From contig NZ_JABETO010000022.1 in NCBI RefSeq assembly GCF_013055795.1, positions 40,201 to 102,626 on the forward strand: 62,426 nt of DNA. The letters are read 5' to 3'. Position numbers and translations under genes: made by a program. Below are positions 8,204 through 17,228 of the stretch, in pieces; within the stretch, counting starts at the first letter, position 1, and every line of letters starts with the position of its first letter. This DNA comes from Streptomyces sp. I05A-00742. Its GTDB lineage: Bacteria > Actinomycetota > Actinomycetes > Streptomycetales > Streptomycetaceae. Under the pieces are notes generated by a model, which saw only the letters and a program-made list of their open reading frames with translations, made no database searches and was not told where the DNA came from.

Positions 8204-9187
8204 TCAGTTCGCGAACTGGCGATCCCGCACCGCCCGCCAACGTTCCGTCAGCCGCTCGTACGCCTCCCCCGCCCGGACGCCGTCCCCGGCCCTGAGGGCG
8301 GCCAGCCCCTCCGCGGTGTCGGCGGCGGAGCGGTCGTCGGCCAGCTGCGCCTCCGGCACCATATGCACCAGCCCGCCGTAGTCCAGCTCCACCAGCGACC
8401 GCGGATGGAACTCTTCCAGCCACCTGCCCACGTCGACCAGGCCGTCGATCAGCGGTCCCTCCTCGATGGTGTCCCGCAGCGTGCGCAGCCCCCGGGCCAC
8501 CCGCCGGCGGGCCTCCACCATGGCCGTCCGGTACCGCAGCACCAGCCCCTCCTGCACCGCGCCGCCGGAGGCGGTGGGGCCTGCGGTTCCGACGGGCGCC
8601 TTGCCGTACTCGCGTTCCTCGTCGGAGAAGAGTACGAACCAGCGGAGCGGCACCTGCCAGGTGGCCGTCCTGATCCACGGCCGGGCGTCGGGGTTGCCCT
8701 CCAGCCAGCGGGCGTAGTCCGCCTCGGCCTGGCGCCGCACGACCGGCGGCAGCACGGCGTCCAGCACCGGCGCGGGGAACCGCTCGGCGAGCTCCTCCAG
8801 GGCCAGCCACCCGCGCAGCCGGGTGCGCCAGGGGCAGACGCAGACGACGCCGTCCACGACGGCCACGAAGGCGTCACCGCTCTCGTGCACCGGCACGGGG
8901 ACGGGCGGCGTCGGCAGCAAGTCGGCCAGGGACCGGCGGAGTTCGTCCTGTGCGGTGGGCAGCGCGGCGCGCCGGGCGTAGGCCTCCCAATGCCGGCGCT
9001 CCGGCCGGGGGAAGGCGCTCAGCGGTTCGTAGACCCGCAGATAGGCCGCGTACGGGACGGTCACCGACGACGCCAGACCCACGCTCGCTCCCTCAAGCAG
9101 CAGGACACCCCGGGGAGCCGTGCGGTCCTCCCCGTACGGACGGAATCGTCCCACGGGACGGGAGCCCGGGAGAGTGATCCTCGGCAC
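8204..9187 (-). CDS. Conserved hypothetical protein, unknown function
   Basis: A 327-residue soluble protein with no signal peptide, no transmembrane segment and no motif I recognise. Features include a Trp/Arg-rich middle (PWRTRLRGW, WIRTATWQVPLRWFVLFSDEER) and an alpha-helical, charged C-terminal half with a possible coiled coil (ARRRVARGLRTLRDTIEEG). Codon usage is typical of the neighbours, so it looks resident rather than acquired. It diverges from vdh across about 100 bp and sits upstream of bldC. From the composition it could be a scaffold or regulatory protein, but I will not assign a function. Confidence 0.8.
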   Translation of the reverse strand: MPRITLPGSRPVGRFRPYGEDRTAPRGVLLLEGASVGLASSVTVPYAAYLRVYEPLSAFPRPERRHWEAYARRAALPTAQDELRRSLADLLPTPPVPVPVHESGDAFVAVVDGVVCVCPWRTRLRGWLALEELAERFPAPVLDAVLPPVVRRQAEADYARWLEGNPDARPWIRTATWQVPLRWFVLFSDEEREYGKAPVGTAGPTASGGAVQEGLVLRYRTAMVEARRRVARGLRTLRDTIEEGPLIDGLVDVGRWLEEFHPRSLVELDYGGLVHMVPEAQLADDRSAADTAEGLAALRAGDGVRAGEAYERLTERWRAVRDRQFAN

Positions 9188-9285
9188 CGGACCCGTGCGC
9201 CGGGCCGTCAGGCCCTACCCTCGTGCCAACCGGCCCTCCTCCACCCCCGGGAGGGCGACACCGCGAGACTTATGGAGTCACCACC

Positions 9286-10413
9286 GTGACTGACGTACGT
9301 CCCACCACCGACGCCGAGAGCGTGCTGCACACCCTGTTCGGCTCCGACCTCGGCGGGCATGAGCAGGTCGTGCTCTGCCAGGACCGCGAGACCGGCCTCA
9401 AGGCGGTCATCGCCCTCCACTCCACCGCACTGGGCCCGGCGCTCGGCGGCACCCGCTTCTACCCCTACGCCTCGGAGGAAGAGGCCGTCCGCGACGCGCT
9501 CAACCTGTCACGCGGCATGTCCTACAAGAACGCCCTGGCGGGTCTTGAGCACGGTGGCGGAAAGGCCGTGATCATCGGCGATCCGGACACGATAAAGACC
9601 GAACAACTCCTGCTGGCCTACGGTCGGTTCGTGTCCTCCCTCGGCGGCCGCTATGTCACCGCGTGCGATGTCGGCACGTACGTGCGGGACATGGACGTCG
9701 TCGCCCGGGAGTGCCGCTGGACCACCGGCCGCTCCCCCGAGAACGGCGGCGCCGGTGACTCGTCCGTGCTCACCGCCTTCGGGGTCTTCCAGGGCATGCG
9801 GGCCGCGGCCCGCGCCCAGTGGGGCGAGCCCACGCTGCGCGGCCGGCGGGTCGGCGTCGCGGGGATCGGCAAGGTCGGCCACTACCTCGTCGAGCACCTG
9901 GTCGAGGACGGCGCCGAGGTCGTGGTCACCGACGTCCGGGCCGCCGCGGTCGAGCGGGTCACCTCGCGGTATCCGCAGGTCACCGCGGTGGCGGATGTGG
10001 ACGTCCTGGTGCGCTCCCCGCTCGACGTCTACGCCCCCTGCGCCCTCGGCGGCGCCCTGGACGACGAGACCGTCGCCGCCCTCACGGCGACCGTCGTATG
10101 CGGCGCGGCCAACAACCAGCTCGCCCATCCGGGGGTGGAGAAGGACCTCGCCGACCGCGGGATCCTCTACGCGCCGGACTATGTGGTGAACGCCGGTGGG
10201 GTGATCCAGGTCGCGGAGGAGCTCCGCGGGTTCGACTTCGACCGGGCGAAGGCCAAGGCGGCCAAGATCTACGACACCACGCTGGCCATATTCGACCGGG
10301 CGGCGGCGGACGGCATCCCGCCCGCCGCGGCGGCCGACCGGCTCGCCGAGCAGCGTATGGCCGAGGCGCGCGCACCACGGGTGGCCGGCGTTCCGCACCA
10401 GGTGCGGCAGTGA
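9286..10413 (+). CDS. vdh: Valine (branched-chain amino acid) dehydrogenase
   Basis: A 375-residue member of the Glu/Leu/Phe/Val dehydrogenase family. It converts L-valine and related amino acids to 2-oxo acids with NAD+, supplying branched-chain acyl-CoA starters for fatty acids and polyketides. The N-terminal domain has the substrate-binding GGTRFYPY and the catalytic-lysine region GLEHGGGK. The NAD-binding Rossmann motif GIGKVG follows in the second half. I chose the GTG at 9286 (VTDVRPTT) because GGAG lies 8 nt upstream; the longer frame only adds proline-rich residues. Position next to bldC matches the known Streptomyces vdh locus. Confidence 0.95.
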   Translation: MTDVRPTTDAESVLHTLFGSDLGGHEQVVLCQDRETGLKAVIALHSTALGPALGGTRFYPYASEEEAVRDALNLSRGMSYKNALAGLEHGGGKAVIIGDPDTIKTEQLLLAYGRFVSSLGGRYVTACDVGTYVRDMDVVARECRWTTGRSPENGGAGDSSVLTAFGVFQGMRAAARAQWGEPTLRGRRVGVAGIGKVGHYLVEHLVEDGAEVVVTDVRAAAVERVTSRYPQVTAVADVDVLVRSPLDVYAPCALGGALDDETVAALTATVVCGAANNQLAHPGVEKDLADRGILYAPDYVVNAGGVIQVAEELRGFDFDRAKAKAAKIYDTTLAIFDRAAADGIPPAAAADRLAEQRMAEARAPRVAGVPHQVRQ

Positions 10414-10771
10414 CGGCTGGGAAACCAGGGAAAATCTAGGCCCGCTCTGATGGTCGGGGCCCGCACAGTGGTCCCGACAGAGCGACCCGCCGGGGGCGGT
10501 GGGGGGACGGCAAGCGAGAGATCCCTCACCACCCCTCGGCGGGTCGCCGCCGGGGACGGGTTAAAATCGCAGCTGACCAGCGGGGACGGGGCGCCTCGCC
10601 GGTTGTGCTCCGTGGCACGTCATGCGGGCGACGTACCGTATGGCCGCGGAAGCAGGTACCGTTGAAGTCCTACAGGCCGGATCCCCTCGCGGGGATCCGC
10701 TCTGACTCATGACAGTGAACGCGTGTCAAGACTCTGGGGCCGTCGAGCCCCGTAATTGAGGGGGTCGAGCC
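10414..10771. promoter_or_regulatory. vdh-DUF3073 intergenic region with two hairpins
   Basis: About 360 bp. At 10444-10483 GCTCT/AGAGC and GTCGGG/CCCGAC form a bulged stem that probably terminates vdh. At 10678-10699 CGGATCCCC pairs with GGGGATCCG around TCGC, in what should be the leader or promoter region of the DUF3073 gene. No gene is visible. Confidence 0.55.
10444..10483 (+). terminator. Probable vdh terminator
   Basis: A two-part stem (GCTCT with AGAGC, GTCGGG with CCCGAC) interrupted by a 4-nt bulge, 30 nt after the vdh stop codon. Confidence 0.6.
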
Positions 10772-11029
10772 ATGGGGCGCGGCCGGGCCAAGGCCAAGCA
10801 GACAAAGGTCGCCCGCCAGCTGAAGTACAACAGCGGTGGGACCGACCTCTCACGCCTGGCCGACGAGCTGGGCGCATCGCCGACGAAGCAGCCGCCGAAC
10901 GGTGAGCCGCAACTCGACGATGAGCTGGACGACGACCCGTACGCTCAGTACGCGGCGCGTTACAACGACGAGGACGACGAGGACGACCAGCAGGCGTCCG
11001 GCCAGTCCGTCTACCGTCGCCGCGCTTGA
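10772..11029 (+). CDS. DUF3073 family protein
   Basis: An 85-residue protein with a strongly basic N-terminus (MGRGRAKAKQTKVARQLKY) and a very acidic C-terminal half rich in Asp and Glu (DDELDDDPYAQY, NDEDDEDD). This is the full pattern of DUF3073, a family confined to actinobacteria. The charge split suggests nucleic-acid or ribosome contact by the N-terminus, but no function is established to my knowledge. It is alone in its transcription unit, with a GGGGGTCGAG sequence before the ATG and a strong terminator after the stop. It is convergent with purM. Confidence 0.93.
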   Translation: MGRGRAKAKQTKVARQLKYNSGGTDLSRLADELGASPTKQPPNGEPQLDDELDDDPYAQYAARYNDEDDEDDQQASGQSVYRRRA

Positions 11030-11046
11030 CGCGATAGCTTTCTCCG

Positions 11047-11077
11047 ACCCGGTCCGGGGCCCTGCCCCGGACCGGGT
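11047..11077. terminator. Bidirectional terminator between the DUF3073 gene and purM
   Basis: ACCCGGTCCGGGGC and GCCCCGGACCGGGT form a perfect 14-bp stem with a 3-nt loop between the two convergent stop codons. Confidence 0.9.
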
Positions 11078-11097
11078 TCTGTGCTGCCCGGGCCTGG

Positions 11098-12168
<1,071 letters not shown>

Positions 12169-12193
12169 TGTCTTGAGATCTTTCGTGTCGTTC

Positions 12194-13711
12194 TTACGGG
12201 CGGCGCAGGGCGTCCGCGGCGTCGGGGCCGCCTGCGAGCTCGGTCTCCAGCAGGTGCTTGCCGAGCAGCTCGGGGTCGGGCAGGTCCATCGGGTACTCGC
12301 CGTCGAAGCAGGCGCGGCAGAGGTTCGGCTTGGCGATGGTGGTCGCCTCGATCATGCCGTCGATGGAGATGTAGGCCAGCGAGTCGGCACCGAGGGACTT
12401 GCCGATCTCGTCCACGGTCATGCCGTTGGCGATCAGCTCGGCGCGGGTGGCGAAGTCGATGCCGAAGAAGCAGGGCCACTTGATCGGCGGCGACGAGATC
12501 CGGATGTGGACCTCGGCGGCGCCGGCCTCGCGGAGCATCCGCACCAGGGCGCGCTGGGTGTTCCCGCGGACGATGGAGTCGTCCACCACGACCAGGCGCT
12601 TGCCGCGGATGACCTCCTTCAGCGGGTTCAGCTTCAGCCGGATGCCGAGCTGGCGGATGGTCTGGCTGGGCTGGATGAACGTCCGGCCGACGTAGCTGTT
12701 CTTGACCAGGCCCGAGCTGTAGGGGATCCCGCTGGCCTCGGCGTAGCCGACGGCGGCGGGGGTGCCGGACTCCGGGGTCGCTATGACGAGGTCGGCGTCG
12801 GCGGGGGCCTCGGCGGCGAGGCGGCGGCCCATCTCCACCCGGGAGAGGTAGACGTTGCGGCCCGCGATATCGGTGTCGGGGCGGGCGAGGTAGACGTACT
12901 CGAAGACGCAGCCCTTGGGGCGGGCCTCGGCGAAGCGGCTGGTGCGCACGCCGTTCTCGTCGATGGCGACCAGCTCGCCGGGCTCCACCTCACGGACGAA
13001 GGCCGCGCCGACGATGTCCAGGGCGGCGGTCTCGGAGGCGACCACCCAGCCGCGCTCCAGGCGGCCGAGGACCAGCGGGCGGATGCCCTGGGGGTCGCGG
13101 GCGGCGTAGAGGGTGTGCTCGTCCATGAAGACGAGCGAGAAGGCGCCCTTGACGTCGGGGAGGACCTTGGCGGCGGACTCCTCGACGGTCAGCGGCTTGC
13201 CGTCGTCGTCGGTCTGGCCGGCGAGCAGGGCGGTGACCAGGTCCGTGTCGTTGGTCGCGGCGACCTGGGTGGCCCGGCCGCCGTCGCGCGGCAGCGCGGC
13301 GACCATCTCGGCCAGCTCGGCCGTGTTGACCAGATTGCCGTTGTGACCGAGGGCGATGGAGCCGTGGGCGGTCGCGCGGAAGGTGGGCTGGGCGTTCTCC
13401 CACACCGAGGCCCCGGTGGTGGAGTACCGGGCGTGGCCCACGGCGATATGGCCGGTGAGCGAGCCGAGGGAGGTCTCGTCGAAGACCTGGGAGACCAGGC
13501 CCATGTCCTTGAATACGAGGATCTGGGAGCCGTTGCTCACCGCGATGCCCGCGGACTCCTGTCCGCGGTGCTGCAGCGCATACAGCCCGAAATAGGTGAG
13601 TTTGGCGACCTCTTCACCCGGAGCCCAGACACCGAAGACGCCGCAAGCGTCCTGGGGGCCCTTTTCGCCGGGGAGCAGGTCGTGGTTGAGTCGTCCGTCA
13701 CCACGAGGCAC
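12194..13711 (-). CDS. purF: Amidophosphoribosyltransferase
   Basis: A 505-residue PurF, the committing step of purine synthesis, which makes phosphoribosylamine from PRPP and glutamine. The sequence begins with a 22-residue propeptide, then ACGVFG with Cys23 as the N-terminal nucleophile after processing. The glutaminase domain is followed by the PRTase domain with VVVDDSIVRGNT (the PRPP loop). Conserved cysteines in WPCFFGIDF and NLCRACFDG fit the 4Fe-4S type of enzyme. It leads the purF-purM operon. Confidence 0.98.
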   Translation of the reverse strand: MPRGDGRLNHDLLPGEKGPQDACGVFGVWAPGEEVAKLTYFGLYALQHRGQESAGIAVSNGSQILVFKDMGLVSQVFDETSLGSLTGHIAVGHARYSTTGASVWENAQPTFRATAHGSIALGHNGNLVNTAELAEMVAALPRDGGRATQVAATNDTDLVTALLAGQTDDDGKPLTVEESAAKVLPDVKGAFSLVFMDEHTLYAARDPQGIRPLVLGRLERGWVVASETAALDIVGAAFVREVEPGELVAIDENGVRTSRFAEARPKGCVFEYVYLARPDTDIAGRNVYLSRVEMGRRLAAEAPADADLVIATPESGTPAAVGYAEASGIPYSSGLVKNSYVGRTFIQPSQTIRQLGIRLKLNPLKEVIRGKRLVVVDDSIVRGNTQRALVRMLREAGAAEVHIRISSPPIKWPCFFGIDFATRAELIANGMTVDEIGKSLGADSLAYISIDGMIEATTIAKPNLCRACFDGEYPMDLPDPELLGKHLLETELAGGPDAADALRRP

Positions 13712-13803
13712 ACCTCGAGTCTATGGCAGGGACGAGGTTCATCCGAACCGGGGACGACCGGGGATGCCTCACACCACGGACAGCCACGCCTCGTCACAGC
13801 GGA

Positions 13804-14634
13804 TCACAGGGATCGCCCGGACAAGGGCAGTTGCGCGGACAGGTCCGCTCGTTCGCCACTGGCGCCGACCAGGGCGTTCTCGATGGCGTCGGCCCAGTTC
13901 AGACGGCCGGTGGCCAGCCGGATCCAGGTGAGGGGGTCGGTCTCGACGACGTTCGGCGGGGTGCCTCGGGTGTGCCGGGGGCCGGCGACGCACTGGACGA
14001 CGGCGAAGGGCGGGACGCGGACCTCGACGGAGCCGCCGGGGGCCGCGGCGGCCAGCGCGTCGGCGAGCAGCCGGGTGACGGTGGCGAGGGCCTGGCGGTC
14101 GTGGGCGACGGGGATGCCGGTGGCGGCCGTGAGGTCGTCGGCGTGGACGACCGCCTCCAGCAGGCGGGTGACCGTGTAGTCGAGGACGGTCATCGGGCCG
14201 AGCGCGGTGGGCAGCGGCGCTGCCGGGTCGGCGGTGGCGACGGCGTCGGACAGGCGGGTGGCGGCCTCGTCCAACCTGCCCGCCACGTCGGACGGTTCGC
14301 CGTCCGGGGCCCGGTCGGCGGCGGCCGCGCTCTCGGCGGCCGTCCGCGCGGACGCCAGGTATCGCCGCAGGTCCAGCCGGGGTTCGGCGGGGTCGGGCGA
14401 GGGTTCGGCGAGGCGGTCCGGCAGTGCTTTCAGGGCGGCGGCGAGGTGGGCGAGCAGGTCGCGGACCGTCCAGTCGTCCAGCCGGGTGGCCGCGGCGAGT
14501 GCCGCTTCCGCGTCGGGGCGGGCGCTGAGCGCGGTGACCGCCTCGCGCACCGCGCGGAGCTGGCCGTCCAGCGCGGCCCGTACCTTGGCGGGGTCGTAGC
14601 TGCGAGGACGGGGCGTGCGTGGTGCGGCGGTCAT
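13804..14634 (-). CDS. Maleylpyruvate isomerase-like / sterol-carrier family protein
   Basis: A 276-residue cytoplasmic protein. The N-terminal half is helical and matches the mycothiol-dependent maleylpyruvate isomerase/DinB-like fold (LDDWTVRDLLAHLAAALKAL, then the conserved segment EAVVHADDLTAATG). The C-terminal part resembles the associated SCP2-like domain. Such proteins often catalyse thiol-dependent reactions with mycothiol or act in detoxification. The natural substrate here is unknown. It follows the TetR gene by 10 bp on the same strand, so the two are probably cotranscribed. It lies next to purF in streptomycetes generally, as I recall. Confidence 0.82.
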   Translation of the reverse strand: MTAAPRTPRPRSYDPAKVRAALDGQLRAVREAVTALSARPDAEAALAAATRLDDWTVRDLLAHLAAALKALPDRLAEPSPDPAEPRLDLRRYLASARTAAESAAAADRAPDGEPSDVAGRLDEAATRLSDAVATADPAAPLPTALGPMTVLDYTVTRLLEAVVHADDLTAATGIPVAHDRQALATVTRLLADALAAAAPGGSVEVRVPPFAVVQCVAGPRHTRGTPPNVVETDPLTWIRLATGRLNWADAIENALVGASGERADLSAQLPLSGRSL

Positions 14635-14644
14635 GGTGGCGAGC

Positions 14645-15307
14645 CTATTGCGCCGGTTGCGCGCTCGTCGCGCGGGCGTATGCGCCGAGGCCGGACTCGA
14701 CCATGGCGAAGGCCCGTTCGGCCATCGCGACCGCGTCGGGGTAGGCCGTCTCGGCGGAGTCGCCGGCGAGCAACCGGCTCCTGTTGTAGGAGATCAGCGC
14801 GTTGCGCGCGCCCATCAGCATGGCCGCGGCGACCGGGGCCAGTTCGCCGCCCTCCTCCCCGGCGGCGGCCGCGAGCTCCTCCTCGAGCAGCTGCTGGGAC
14901 CGCGCGCAGGCCATGAGCGCGCGGGACCGCAGGGCGGGCGTCTCGTCGATCAGCCGTCGGATGGCGAGGACGCGGGGCTGGTCGTCGAAGCCGACGGAGG
15001 CGTCGTGCAGGGCCAGCGCGTCCAGGAACTGCCTGCGGAAGGCGGCCACGACGGACTCGCCGGGCCGGCGGTCGCGCACCGCGCGTGCCGCGTCCGCCAC
15101 GTGCTCCTCCATCGGGCCGAGGACCAAGTCCTCCTTGGAATGCACGTAGTTGAAGACCGTCATCTTCGAGACCTCGGTGGCGGCCGCGATCTCGGCGACG
15201 GACACGTTGTCGTAACCCCGCTCCAGGAACAGCTCGATCGCGGTGCGCCCGAGGGCGCGCCGGGTCTGCTCCTTCTTGCGCTCACGGAGGCCCTGCCCTT
15301 GTGCCAT
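14645..15307 (-). CDS. TetR family transcriptional regulator
   Basis: A 220-residue repressor-type protein with the TetR helix-turn-helix at residues about 12-58 (TRRALGRTAIELFLERGYDNVSV, then the recognition helix EVSKMTVFNYVHSKEDL). The C-terminal ligand-binding domain is helical and variable. It is divergent from the multidrug efflux gene at 15497, with an inverted repeat ACCAGG...CCTGGT in between. The standard inference is that it represses the pump and itself, and is released by a pump substrate. It shares a transcript with the downstream maleylpyruvate-isomerase-like gene. Confidence 0.93.
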   Translation of the reverse strand: MAQGQGLRERKKEQTRRALGRTAIELFLERGYDNVSVAEIAAATEVSKMTVFNYVHSKEDLVLGPMEEHVADAARAVRDRRPGESVVAAFRRQFLDALALHDASVGFDDQPRVLAIRRLIDETPALRSRALMACARSQQLLEEELAAAAGEEGGELAPVAAAMLMGARNALISYNRSRLLAGDSAETAYPDAVAMAERAFAMVESGLGAYARATSAQPAQ

Positions 15308-15318
15308 GAGGTGACTGT

Positions 15319-15342
15319 ACCAGGACGATATATGAGCCTGGT
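15319..15342. promoter_or_regulatory. Candidate TetR operator
   Basis: A 24-bp imperfect palindrome with arms ACCAGG and CCTGGT around a central ATATAT, 12 bp upstream of the tetR start codon and in the divergent region shared with the efflux pump. Size and position are right for a TetR dimer-pair site. Confidence 0.6.
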
Positions 15343-15437
15343 CGATAAACGTACCCGGATGAATGATTGACCCGGTACAGGTTGAGGGGGCATGGTGGTC
15401 GTGGGCGCCGATTGCCGGCCGATTCCCGGCCGCCTGC

Positions 15438-15485
15438 CGTCCGTTGCTCGTCCGTTGCTCCGTCCGTTGCTCCGTCCGTTGCCTC
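15438..15485 (+). repeat. Four tandem copies of an 11-13 bp repeat in the pump leader
   Basis: The unit CGTCCGTTGCTC occurs four times in a row (15438-15448, 15449-15460, 15461-15472, 15473-15485, with small length changes), ending just upstream of the AGGGGGAT ribosome-binding site of the efflux pump. Confidence 0.85.
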
Positions 15486-15496
15486 CAGGGGGATCC

Positions 15497-17155
15497 ATGT
15501 CCGCACCCGTTCCGCCGCCCTCACCGTCCCCGCGGCCGGAACCGGAACCGCCGCTGTCGGAGGGCCGGTTCAAGGCCGCTCTCGCTGTGTGCATGGCGAC
15601 GATCCTGCTGGCGGTGCTCGACCAGAACATCGTGTCGGCCGTCACCGTGCCCATCGCCCGGGAGCTGGACCCCGTGCACGGCATCGACCGGATCCCCTGG
15701 CTCGTCAGCTCCTTCTCCCTCGCCGCGACCGCCGCCCTGCCGCTGTACGGGAAGCTGTGCGACACCCTCGGCGCGAAACGGATCTTCCTCGGCGCGGTCG
15801 GCACGTTCCTGCTCGGCTCCGCGCTGTGCGGTGCCGCGCAGTCCATGGGGCAGCTCATCGCCTTCCGCGCGGTGCAAGGGCTGGGCGGCGGGGGCCTGAT
15901 GAGCGTCACGATGGTCGTCCTCGCGCAGCTGCCGAGGCCGGGCGCGGAGGTCGGCGGCGGGAGGGGGTTCGCCGGGATCGGCGGGATCATCGCGGGGGCC
16001 GGGATGGCGCTGGGGCCCGTGCTCGGCGGGCTGCTGGCCGACACCGCCGACTGGCGCTGGGTGTTCTACGTCAACCTGCCCATCGGCCTGGTCGTGCTCG
16101 CCCTCGCGACGGTCCTGATCCGGATTCCCCACCGGACGAACCGGCGCCGCGTCGACTTCCTCGGTGCCGCGCTGGCCGCCGCGTTCTCCACCGCGCTGCT
16201 GCTGATCGCCGAGTGGGGCGGCAAGGAGCACGCGTGGGGGTCGCCGACGGTCCTCGGCCTCATCACCGCGGCGGTGGCCCTGCTCGGCCTGTTCGTCCTC
16301 CGGCAGGCGACCGCCGCGGAACCGGTGCTGCCACTGTCGCTGTTCAGGAACCGCGTGCTGCTGAACAGCTTTGTGGTCCAGGGGATCACGGGCATGGCCA
16401 TGCTGGGCTCGATGGTCTACATCATCATCTATCTGCAGGTCGCCCGGGACATCGCCGCCACCTCCGCGAGCCTCTTCATGATCCCCATGGCGGCGGGCCT
16501 GTCCGGCGTGGGCCTGCTCTCCGGCCGGCTCACCCGGCGCGGCTGGTCGAGGCGGACGTTCGTGGTCAGCGGTACGGGTTGTGCGGCGGCCGCCCTCGGG
16601 GCTCTCGCCCTGACGGGCCCCGCGACGAGCCTCTGGCTGATCGGCGCCGAACTCCTCCTGCTGGGCGTCGGGTTCGGGCAGCTGCTGGGGCAGCTCGTGC
16701 AACTGGTGCAGGAGACGGCGCCGCGCGACCAGCTCGGGGTGGCGACGACCGCCATCCGCTTCTTCCAGAGCCTGGGCGGTGCCCTGGGGACGGCGCTGTT
16801 CGGGACGGTGGTGGCCCGGGTGTACGAGTCGAGGATGCCCGGCGGCTCGACCAGCCGGATCCGGGGGCTGGAGGGTGCCGAACACGCCCGCGCGGTCGAA
16901 GTGTTCGTGACCTCGGTCGACGTGGTGTTCGCCTGCGCGGCGGCCGCGATGCTGGTGGCGCTGGTGCTCGCCACCCGGTTGCCCCTACCCGCACCGGTGG
17001 CGGCGGACGCGGACGCGGAGGGCTCCGGGGCGGTCGGTGCGGCGTCGCCCGGGGACCGGATATCCGGGGAGGAGGAAGGGGTCGGGGCGGGCCGCGCCGC
17101 CTCCCCGTCGGGCCCGGCCCCGGCCTCGACCTCGACTCCGGCCTCGGACCGGTAG
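15497..17155 (+). CDS. MFS multidrug efflux transporter (EmrB/QacA, DHA2 type)
   Basis: A 552-residue membrane protein with about 14 hydrophobic segments. Motif C-like and motif A features are visible early (LDQNIVSAVTVPIA, WLVSSFSLAATAALPLYGKLCDTLG), then GLGGGGLMSV and GPVLGGLLAD. Members of this family are proton antiporters that export lipophilic drugs and dyes. The C-terminal 50 residues are cytoplasmic, Ala/Gly/Ser/Pro-rich. I start it at the ATG at 15497, preceded by AGGGGGAT, because the upstream in-frame sequence is the tandem repeat. It is divergent from and probably repressed by the TetR gene. Confidence 0.93.
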   Translation: MSAPVPPPSPSPRPEPEPPLSEGRFKAALAVCMATILLAVLDQNIVSAVTVPIARELDPVHGIDRIPWLVSSFSLAATAALPLYGKLCDTLGAKRIFLGAVGTFLLGSALCGAAQSMGQLIAFRAVQGLGGGGLMSVTMVVLAQLPRPGAEVGGGRGFAGIGGIIAGAGMALGPVLGGLLADTADWRWVFYVNLPIGLVVLALATVLIRIPHRTNRRRVDFLGAALAAAFSTALLLIAEWGGKEHAWGSPTVLGLITAAVALLGLFVLRQATAAEPVLPLSLFRNRVLLNSFVVQGITGMAMLGSMVYIIIYLQVARDIAATSASLFMIPMAAGLSGVGLLSGRLTRRGWSRRTFVVSGTGCAAAALGALALTGPATSLWLIGAELLLLGVGFGQLLGQLVQLVQETAPRDQLGVATTAIRFFQSLGGALGTALFGTVVARVYESRMPGGSTSRIRGLEGAEHARAVEVFVTSVDVVFACAAAAMLVALVLATRLPLPAPVAADADAEGSGAVGAASPGDRISGEEEGVGAGRAASPSGPAPASTSTPASDR

Positions 17156-17228
17156 CGGCAGGGGGCTTGCCCCCGGTCCCGCACGCCCGGGTGAGAGCGG
17201 GCGGGACCGGCAGCCGGGCGGCCGGGTG

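Noticed and set aside
10678..10699. Riboswitch in the DUF3073 leader
   Set aside because: Only one simple stem-loop is present, without conserved motifs of a known riboswitch class.
15438..15485. CRISPR or transposon ends in the tandem repeat
   Set aside because: The units are directly adjacent without unique spacers, and no transposase is nearby.
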